A stretch of DNA of 8,708 bases, from contig JBBRWO010000085.1 in assembly GCA_038249135.1 (NCBI GenBank), positions 1 through 8,708 on the forward strand, given 5' to 3'. Each line of letters opens with the position of its first letter. The first letter of the stretch is position 1. The DNA comes from JBBRWO01 sp038249135. GTDB taxonomy: Bacteria; Actinomycetota; Coriobacteriia; Anaerosomatales; JAAXUF01. The translations under genes and the position numbers were made by a program. Positions 5,536 through 8,708 of this stretch are shown here, one piece after another. A model generated the notes under the pieces. The model searched no databases. It was not told the DNA's origin and worked only from the letters and a program-made list of their open reading frames with translations.

Positions 5536-6086
5536 GCCAACGCAAGCGAGCCACCGGGTTCGCGCTGATGGATACCGCCTTCGCCGCCGACGCCAAGTTC
5601 GTGCGGCTGGCACGCAAGGCAGGGGATCCGATAGCCTTCGCCGCCGCTGTCGGGGTGTTCTGGCTGCTCCTGGCCGATGCTCGACGGGCGCGGGATGCGG
5701 TGCTCAACTGGGAGGATTACACGGAGTACGCCAACCAGATAGCAGCCCTCAAAGAAGCTCGACTGCTGACTGTCAACGGCTTTGAGGGTGAGACATTCGA
5801 TAACTGGGCGCCGGCGTATCGCGTACCCAACGGTACCCGATCGTACCCTACCGTACCCAACGGTACCAACGGAACAGGCGGTTCTGAGCACGGAGCGTAC
5901 CCAACCGTACCTAATGGTACTGGCAGTACGCTTACATCTACTCATATCATATCTAATCAACTCTCTGGGGTTAGGGGTGCGGGGGAAGGGGCGCCGAACT
6001 TCATGGGCTTCCGTCCGAAGGCGGGATCGCACGAAGGTCAGCACCCGGACTGCGCGGTGTGCGCCCCTTTGCGGGTGAAGGCATGA
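5532..6086 (+). CDS. replication-initiator-like phage protein with internal repeats
   Basis: A 184-aa protein from ATG 5532, eight bases after GAGGA. Residues about 10-95 look like the helical N-terminal domain of phage replication-initiation or replisome-organiser proteins (FALMDTAFAADAKFVRLARK, then AAAVGVFWLLLADARR, then YANQIAALKEARLLTVNGF, then WAPAY). This is followed by a low-complexity linker containing VPNGT three times and YPTVPNGT twice (98-130), and a short tail with HPDCAVC (171-177). The linker DNA holds phased repeats, an AT-rich stretch and a G-quadruplex motif (separate entries), as origins embedded in initiator genes do. The protein is shorter than a typical lambda O and lacks a recognisable helicase-loading domain. 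The VRR-NUC gene follows with an ATGA overlap. The replication assignment rests on N-terminal resemblance plus the embedded origin-like DNA. Confidence 0.5.
   Translation: MSQRKRATGFALMDTAFAADAKFVRLARKAGDPIAFAAAVGVFWLLLADARRARDAVLNWEDYTEYANQIAALKEARLLTVNGFEGETFDNWAPAYRVPNGTRSYPTVPNGTNGTGGSEHGAYPTVPNGTGSTLTSTHIISNQLSGVRGAGEGAPNFMGFRPKAGSHEGQHPDCAVCAPLRVKA
5822..5930. repeat. iteron-like array of GTAC-core repeats phased at 10 bp
   Basis: The unit is about ten bases, CGTACCCAAC or GGTACC with variants. GTAC cores start at 5823, 5833, 5843, 5853, 5863, then 5897, 5907, 5917 and 5926, so neighbours lie about one helical turn apart. A 16-base composite CGTACCCAACGGTACC occurs exactly at 5822-5837 and 5852-5867, and with one mismatch at 5896-5911. 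The array is inside the initiator-like gene and immediately before an AT-rich stretch. Part of the repetition also shows in the protein (VPNGT, YPTVPNGT), so codon-level repetition is a competing explanation. The unit is palindromic at its core, so the strand is undefined. Confidence 0.6.
5931..5966. other. AT-rich, G-free candidate DNA-unwinding element
   Basis: These 36 bases contain no G on the + strand, and the first 30 contain only 8 C, in a region that is otherwise GC-rich. The segment sits directly between the iteron-like array and the G-quadruplex motif, where an easily melted element is expected in an iteron origin. It codes for the Ser/Thr/Ile-rich linker around residues 135-145 of the initiator-like protein, which tolerates such composition. 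Confidence 0.45.
5967..5991 (+). other. G-quadruplex motif
   Basis: Four tracts of at least four guanines lie at 5967-5970, 5974-5977, 5981-5985 and 5988-5991, separated by loops of 3, 3 and 2 bases. This satisfies the canonical intramolecular quadruplex pattern with very short loops, which favours high stability. It is on the + strand and in the mRNA, directly after the AT-rich stretch, and codes for SGVRGAGEG of the initiator-like protein. No comparable four-tract run was seen elsewhere in the window. Confidence 0.7.
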
Positions 6087-6376
6087 CGGCCATGCCGCCG
6101 CTCACCGAGAAGGCATTCATGGCCCAAGTCCTCGAACTCGCCAAGCTGCGCGGCTGGCGTGTCTTCCATCCGTTCCTGTCCAAGTGGAGCGAGAAGGGTT
6201 GGCCCGATCTGATCCTGGCACGCCCACCGCGCCTGCTCGCCATCGAACTGAAGACCGACAAGGGCAAGCTGACACCCGAGCAGGAGGTATGGCTGTGGAC
6301 GCTGCGGGATTGCGGCATCGACGCTGACTGCTGGAGGCCACGCGACTGGGACAACATCGTCGAGGCGCTACACTGA
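6083..6376 (+). CDS. VRR-NUC domain nuclease
   Basis: A 97-aa single-domain protein of the PD-(D/E)XK superfamily, VRR-NUC branch, expected to be a structure-specific DNA nuclease acting in phage replication or recombination. Active-site residues visible are Asp42 in KGWPDLIL (38-45), Glu55 and Lys57 in AIELKTDKGKLT (53-64), and Gln67 in PEQEVW, the usual helix residue. The length matches stand-alone phage VRR-NUC proteins. The start is ATG 6083, overlapping the stop of the initiator-like gene (ATGA 6083-6086). The frame is open back to 6059, but that part overlaps the previous gene. A second in-frame ATG at 6092 would remove three residues. A 46-base non-coding gap with a promoter-like -10 follows. 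Confidence 0.85.
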   Translation: MTAMPPLTEKAFMAQVLELAKLRGWRVFHPFLSKWSEKGWPDLILARPPRLLAIELKTDKGKLTPEQEVWLWTLRDCGIDADCWRPRDWDNIVEALH

Positions 6377-6382
6377 GTCGGG

Positions 6383-6388
6383 TATAGT
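6383..6388 (+). promoter_or_regulatory. candidate -10 element for the lysis-side genes
   Basis: TATAGT (5 of 6 to TATAAT) lies in one of the few intergenic gaps of the window (6377-6422), just after the VRR-NUC stop. No good -35 hexamer is seen 16-18 bases upstream (TCGAGG is the closest). The predicted transcription start would fall about seven bases downstream, at ATG 6395, which opens an 11-codon frame ending at TGA 6428-6430, overlapping the start of the next gene. This would suit a leaderless transcript, common in Actinobacteria, but the evidence is a single hexamer. Confidence 0.3.
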
Positions 6389-6422
6389 GGTGCCATGCGA
6401 GTAGCAGTGGCGATGCGATGGC

Positions 6423-6689
6423 ATGCCTGATTGGGCCATGGCCGTCGTCCTCCAGATTCCGCTCGTGTCCGTCGTGGCCTGGGCATTCGTCTCTGGCAAG
6501 ATTCACACCGATGCCGAACTCAAGCGGCGCGAGTCGGAGATCGCCGAGTGGAAGACGCTGTTCGAGCGTGAACGCATCGACCGCAACGAGGCCGCCAAGC
6601 GGCTGGCCGACGGCACCGAGGCCATCCGCGACGTGATGGACAAGGTCGAGGGGCTGACGCGCGAGGTGATCCGCAATGGACGCAGCTAG
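6423..6689 (+). CDS. small N-terminally anchored membrane protein with coiled coil
   Basis: An 88-aa protein with one hydrophobic segment at about residues 6-24 (MAVVLQIPLVSVVAWAFVSG), then a long charged helix (about 30-85, ELKRRESEIAEWKTLFERER and onward) with coiled-coil character. The arrangement, and the position upstream of other membrane proteins and a lysin, fits a phage lysis accessory or small holin-like protein. One transmembrane segment with a cytoplasmic coiled coil is also seen in spanin-like or structural accessory proteins. No Shine-Dalgarno sequence precedes ATG 6423; ATG 6438 is an alternative start. The 3' end overlaps the next gene by 14 bases. Confidence 0.6.
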   Translation: MPDWAMAVVLQIPLVSVVAWAFVSGKIHTDAELKRRESEIAEWKTLFERERIDRNEAAKRLADGTEAIRDVMDKVEGLTREVIRNGRS

Positions 6690-6852
6690 TCTGACGATTC
6701 AGCACCCGCGCTCCGATGCCGAGCACGTCGTCACGCAGAAGGTGATCGCCGACTTCGACAAGGCGCTGAAAGACCTGCACAACTCGACCCAGAAGCTCCA
6801 GACCGCCACCGACAGGTACCGCGAACGCTTGGAGGGCACCAATGGCCGTTGA
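6676..6852 (+). CDS. hypothetical 58-aa helical protein
   Basis: The start is ATG 6676, with a GAGG ribosome-binding site ten bases upstream and a 14-base overlap with the previous gene. The stop TGA 6850-6852 lies nine bases inside the next gene. The product begins MDAASLTIQHPRSDAEH and continues as one amphipathic helix with heptad-like spacing (VIADFDKALKDLHNSTQKLQ). It has no cysteine or membrane segment. Its size and placement between two membrane-protein genes suggest a soluble partner in the lysis cassette, perhaps joining the coiled coil of its upstream neighbour. That is inference from context. Confidence 0.6.
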   Translation: MDAASLTIQHPRSDAEHVVTQKVIADFDKALKDLHNSTQKLQTATDRYRERLEGTNGR

Positions 6853-7243
6853 CATCCCCAACATCGTGGCCTTCGCGCTGTTCGTGGTGCTGCTGCTGGT
6901 GGGCGCCGGCTCAACCCTGGCACGCGGTGAACGCTACCGGCGGGCGGGTATGCGGCTGCCGGTGCTGTGGGGCCGCGACCGCGACCTGCTGCTGGGGCTG
7001 ACGCTCCCTTTCGTGCTGATCATGGGGGCGCGTGCCCTCGGCTATAGCCGGAGTCTCTCGACCCAGCTGTGGTGGACGATGCTGACCGCCGCCCCGGCGC
7101 TGTACGGCGTGGCACGCTATGTCTACTTCGAGCTGTTCGTGATTGAGCGCCAACGCTCTCGCTCGATGTTCCGTCCCGAGACGACCATCGAGCGACAGGA
7201 TCGCGTCGCCGGCGACAGGCGCCGTGACGAGGAGGCATCGTGA
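6842..7243 (+). CDS. three-helix membrane protein, holin candidate
   Basis: A 133-aa protein from ATG 6842, preceded by GGAGG. Predicted membrane segments are residues about 7-26 (IVAFALFVVLLLVGAGSTL), 48-66 (LLLGLTLPFVLIMGARAL) and 76-101 (LWWTMLTAAPALYGVARYVY, continuing to about FELFVI). They are joined by a basic loop (RGERYRRAGMR) and followed by a charged cytoplasmic tail rich in Arg, Asp and Glu. Multi-pass small membrane proteins just before a lysin are the usual place for a phage holin, which forms the membrane lesion that lets the lysin out. No sequence motif defines holins, so the role is inferred. The stop overlaps the GTG of the next gene. Confidence 0.6.
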   Translation: MAVDIPNIVAFALFVVLLLVGAGSTLARGERYRRAGMRLPVLWGRDRDLLLGLTLPFVLIMGARALGYSRSLSTQLWWTMLTAAPALYGVARYVYFELFVIERQRSRSMFRPETTIERQDRVAGDRRRDEEAS

Positions 7244-7440
7244 CCGAGCACGCACCATTCGCCGTCGTCCTACACGAACACAGGCAGCACATCGTGCATC
7301 GCTACCCGGCCTACGAGGACTGCAACCTTGACGATTCGGTGAAGCGCGTCTACCTCGACAGCACCGAAGTCTCCGATCTGATCGGCTCGGGCAAGGCGCG
7401 CTACTGCGAGCACTGCCACTCCGAAGACGTGGTCGGATGA
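7240..7440 (+). CDS. hypothetical 66-aa protein with CEHC motif
   Basis: GTG 7240 overlaps the preceding TGA and has a strong GAGGAGG Shine-Dalgarno sequence (7229-7235), so the non-ATG start is well supported. The product has a His/Glu-rich N-terminal half (VVLHEHRQHIVHRYPAYEDC) and a C-terminal YCEHCHSED, which with Cys23 and nearby His could form a metal site. No known family is recognised. It lies between two membrane-protein genes upstream of the lysin. TGA 7438-7440 overlaps the next ATG (ATGA). Confidence 0.6.
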   Translation: MTEHAPFAVVLHEHRQHIVHRYPAYEDCNLDDSVKRVYLDSTEVSDLIGSGKARYCEHCHSEDVVG

Positions 7441-7520
7441 GCGGTGAACTGGTCCTGTTCGTGGTGATCGTGGCCTTCGTGGCCTTCTGGGTCATCGCTG
7501 GCCGGGGGAGGCGTCGCTGA
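7437..7520 (+). CDS. 27-aa single-pass membrane peptide
   Basis: ATG 7437 overlaps the preceding TGA (ATGA), and TGA 7518-7520 overlaps ATG 7520. The peptide is one hydrophobic helix (residues about 4-21, ELVLFVVIVAFVAFWVIAG) ending in a basic tail (GRGRRR), so it would insert with its C-terminus on the cytoplasmic side by the positive-inside rule. Very small single-span peptides next to lysins are known as pinholins, antiholins or other lysis modulators, and this one has the right place and shape. The overlap at both ends and clean hydrophobicity support coding despite the short length. Confidence 0.55.
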   Translation: MSGELVLFVVIVAFVAFWVIAGRGRRR

Positions 7521-7544
7521 TGTTCGCGTCCGCACTTCAGGCGC
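7520..7544 (+). repeat. upstream copy of the lysin gene start
   Basis: The first 25 bases from ATG 7520 match the 25 bases from ATG 8158 at 19 positions. The encoded peptides are MFASALQA and MYTSALQA, and in the SALQA part all differences are at third codon positions. A strong GGGGGAGG (7504-7511) lies eight bases before ATG 7520, whereas the copy at 8158 has no comparable ribosome-binding site. The simplest reading is that this is the ancestral start of the lysin gene, now separated from its body by an inserted HNH gene. Confidence 0.5.
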
Positions 7545-8157
7545 GTTGTAAAATGGAACATCTGATCGAGTGGCCCCGCGACGCGCAAACGTCCGGGACC
7601 ATGGCCGAACCTGTAGAGGAGATTCGACATGACGAAGCGTACCTGTTCCGTCGAGGGCTGCGAGCAGCCGCTGATCTGCCGAGGATTCTGCAAGCCTCAC
7701 TACAAGCGGGCAGTACGCGCCGGACTTCCTGTGCAGTGCCGCCTCCCCCTACCAGAGCATTGCGCCATCGAGGGATGTCCGCGACGCCGCAGCGCCCGCG
7801 GTATGTGCAACACTCACTTTCAGCGCTGGCTTCGGTACGGCGATCCGCTCCATCCTTACGCGCCGCGATTTACGCTGGCGGAACGGGTCTGGCAGAAGGT
7901 CGAAAAGGCACCGACCTGTTGGCTGTGGACGGGCTACATCGAGCCAAAGTCCCGGCGCGGCAAGTTCCACGACAAGCCGATGCACAAGAGCTACCGAGCG
8001 TATCGGCTCGTCTACGAGCTGGTGAGAGGTCCAATACCCGAGGGCCTGGTGCTCGACCATCTCTGCTCGAATCCGACTTGTGTGCGGCCAGACCATCTGG
8101 AGGCCGTGACGCAGGTCGAGAATCGCAGACGCCAGCGCGTGCGGGACGCGCGGCCTG
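7545..8157 (+). mobile_element. candidate homing-endonuclease insertion in the lysin gene
   Basis: A segment of about 613 bases lies between the two copies of the lysin start and contains one gene, a zinc-finger HNH endonuclease with its own GAGGAG ribosome-binding site. A TAAAAT hexamer at 7549-7554 near the left end could be a -10 element, but it lacks a visible -35. There is no transposase and no long terminal inverted repeat. The exact edges cannot be fixed from one sequence because the flanking repeats have diverged. Confidence 0.45.
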
Positions 8158-8189
8158 ATGTATACGTCCGCGCTCCAAGCGCCTCCTAG
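7629..8189 (+). CDS. zinc-finger HNH homing-endonuclease-like protein
   Basis: A 186-aa protein with two N-terminal zinc fingers of the CX4C...CX2H type (Cys6, Cys11, Cys21, His24; Cys45, Cys50, Cys60, His63), each ending in a basic stretch, likely for DNA recognition. A C-terminal HNH domain follows, starting near CWLWTGYIE (97-105), with the catalytic segment LVLDHLCSNPTCVRPDHLEA: His144, Asn148 and His156, plus Cys146 and Cys151. This is the architecture of free-standing phage homing endonucleases, which cut an unoccupied site so that their gene is copied into it. ATG 7629 has GAGGAG at a good distance. The last 31 bases overlap the lysin gene in another frame, so the end VYVRAPSAS is encoded by the lysin start region. 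Confidence 0.85.
   Translation: MTKRTCSVEGCEQPLICRGFCKPHYKRAVRAGLPVQCRLPLPEHCAIEGCPRRRSARGMCNTHFQRWLRYGDPLHPYAPRFTLAERVWQKVEKAPTCWLWTGYIEPKSRRGKFHDKPMHKSYRAYRLVYELVRGPIPEGLVLDHLCSNPTCVRPDHLEAVTQVENRRRQRVRDARPDVYVRAPSAS
8158..8182 (+). repeat. downstream (regenerated) copy of the lysin gene start
   Basis: The partner of the 25-base repeat at 7520-7544, 19 of 25 positions identical. It is the copy continuous with the lysin body and is read in a second frame as the C-terminus of the HNH protein. The silent third-position changes relative to the upstream copy are what would be expected if the copy came from a related phage along with the HNH gene, or if selection keeps the site resistant to the endonuclease. 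Confidence 0.5.
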
Positions 8190-8708
8190 ATTTCAGTGGG
8201 AAGCATCTAGCGCACCAAGCGGGCCGGCGAACTGCGGCCCGACGGGTGTCGCCTTCATCGCCGGCTTCTACCACGACACGACCTACGGCATCGAATGGGT
8301 ACGGCGTCTGGTAGCTCCCTGTTGCCGACCGACGTACCTCTATGAGCAGGCCGACATGCTCACTCGTCTGGGCATCCCGGCCTCGCTGGTGAACGTCACC
8401 AGCCTGTCGCAGCTGCGTTCGCTCGTGGCAGGTGGCAAGCGCCCCGTCATTCTGGCGATGCAGATGAGTCGTGTCCCGGTCGCGGTGCGCGGGCACAACT
8501 TCACTGGAGCTCACACCGTGGTGTGTCTGACGACCGGCACCAAGTCCGGTGTGAAGGGCTTCTGGATCAGCGACCCCAACTTCAGCCCGCCCGGTGGCTC
8601 ACGGCCCGACCCCGACCACGGCCATCGCTTCTACAGCGAGGCCGATATGCAGTGGGCCTTCATCTACAACAGCCAGCACTGGGCCATCGTGCCCAACAAG
8701 CCGAAGTA
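8158..8708 (+). CDS. C39-like cysteine-peptidase lysin, 5' part
   Basis: An open frame from ATG 8158 runs off the right edge (183 codons visible). Residues about 20-175 match the papain-like C39 peptidase fold used in some phage endolysins: catalytic Cys26 in PANCGPTGVAF (23-33), His119 in GAHTVVC (117-123) and Asp139 in ISDPNF (137-142), in the right order and spacing. Such a domain would cut peptide bonds in peptidoglycan cross-links. Gene position directly after small membrane proteins supports lysin. No signal peptide is seen, consistent with holin-dependent release. The start lacks a Shine-Dalgarno sequence and overlaps the TGA of an upstream frame. A tail-associated C39 peptidase is the main alternative; any wall-binding domain would lie beyond the window. 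Confidence 0.7.
   Translation, partial: MYTSALQAPPRFQWEASSAPSGPANCGPTGVAFIAGFYHDTTYGIEWVRRLVAPCCRPTYLYEQADMLTRLGIPASLVNVTSLSQLRSLVAGGKRPVILAMQMSRVPVAVRGHNFTGAHTVVCLTTGTKSGVKGFWISDPNFSPPGGSRPDPDHGHRFYSEADMQWAFIYNSQHWAIVPNKPK

Larger units (their letters stand above)
7520..8158 (+). other. overlapping 212-codon frame linking the old and new lysin starts
   Basis: From the strong initiation site at ATG 7520 a frame stays open in +1/+2 register across the whole HNH gene and stops at TGA 8156-8158, which overlaps ATG 8158 of the lysin in a TGATG. The translated sequence after codon 8 has no recognisable domain and is Arg/Ala/Ser-rich, as expected of an off-frame reading of the HNH gene. It is probably not a functional protein. 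Its extent would let ribosomes loaded at 7520 arrive exactly at the lysin start, so it is listed as a possible coupling frame. Confidence 0.3.

Noticed and set aside
5343..6044. A 233-codon open frame on the - strand
   Set aside because: It covers parts of four + strand features with good starts and overlaps, reads through the repeat array, has no ribosome-binding site, and its sequence has no recognisable motif. Long antisense frames are expected in GC-rich DNA.
6911..7693. A 260-codon open frame on the - strand
   Set aside because: It runs opposite four well-supported small genes with strong Shine-Dalgarno sequences and is Arg/Pro-rich shadow sequence.
990..8189. The two HNH genes as copies of one mobile element
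   Set aside because: They differ in size, domain order and motif residues: the left one has no N-terminal zinc fingers and no flanking duplication.
8220..8241. Inverted repeat CGGGCCG...CGGCCCG that might be a terminator
   Set aside because: It lies inside the lysin coding sequence around the catalytic Cys codon and has no following T run. It is more likely produced by the codons of the conserved motif.

Overview
The window reads as a contiguous piece of a tailed-bacteriophage (or prophage) genome from a GC-rich host. All supported genes lie on the + strand. Most are short, and most are joined by 1-4 base start/stop overlaps (TGATG, ATGA, GTGA), which is typical of phage gene trains. The gene set (ERF-like annealing protein, HNH and VRR-NUC nucleases, an IbrB/IbrA-type pair, small membrane proteins next to a C39-like lysin) fits a phage of an actinobacterium or another high-GC host. 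The sequence alone does not fix the host. No tRNA, rRNA or CRISPR array was seen.

Bases 1-2721 form a recombination and early-gene train: the 3' end of an unknown gene, an ERF-like single-strand-annealing protein, a small HNH nuclease, a 70-aa orphan, a winged-helix-like protein, a 66-aa helical protein, a Cys4 zinc-binding protein and a 114-aa conserved-looking phage protein. A 33-aa basic microprotein (2718-2819) then bridges to the two largest genes. These are a ParB-like protein with a long extra C-terminal domain (IbrB type, 2816-4042) and a PP-loop PAPS-reductase-like protein (IbrA type, 4042-5331). The pair looks less GC-biased than its surroundings and could be a transferable module whose biochemical role is unknown.

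Bases 5328-6376 look like replication. A 60-aa Cys-containing protein is followed by a replication-initiator-like gene (5532-6086) and a VRR-NUC nuclease. The initiator ribosome-binding site lies in a repeat/inverted-repeat arrangement that could form mutually exclusive RNA structures. Inside the initiator gene there are ten-base-phased GTAC repeats, then a G-free AT-rich stretch, then a canonical four-tract G-quadruplex motif. Together these make a candidate replication origin of the lambda-O type.

Bases 6377-8708 look like a lysis module: a small N-terminally anchored membrane protein, a 58-aa helical protein, a three-helix membrane protein, a CxxC protein, a 27-aa single-pass membrane peptide, and a C39-like cysteine-peptidase lysin that runs off the end. 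A zinc-finger HNH homing-endonuclease-like gene lies exactly at the start of the lysin gene. The first eight codons of the lysin appear twice, once before the HNH gene behind a strong Shine-Dalgarno sequence and once after it without one. This suggests a homing-gene insertion that regenerated a diverged copy of the lysin start.
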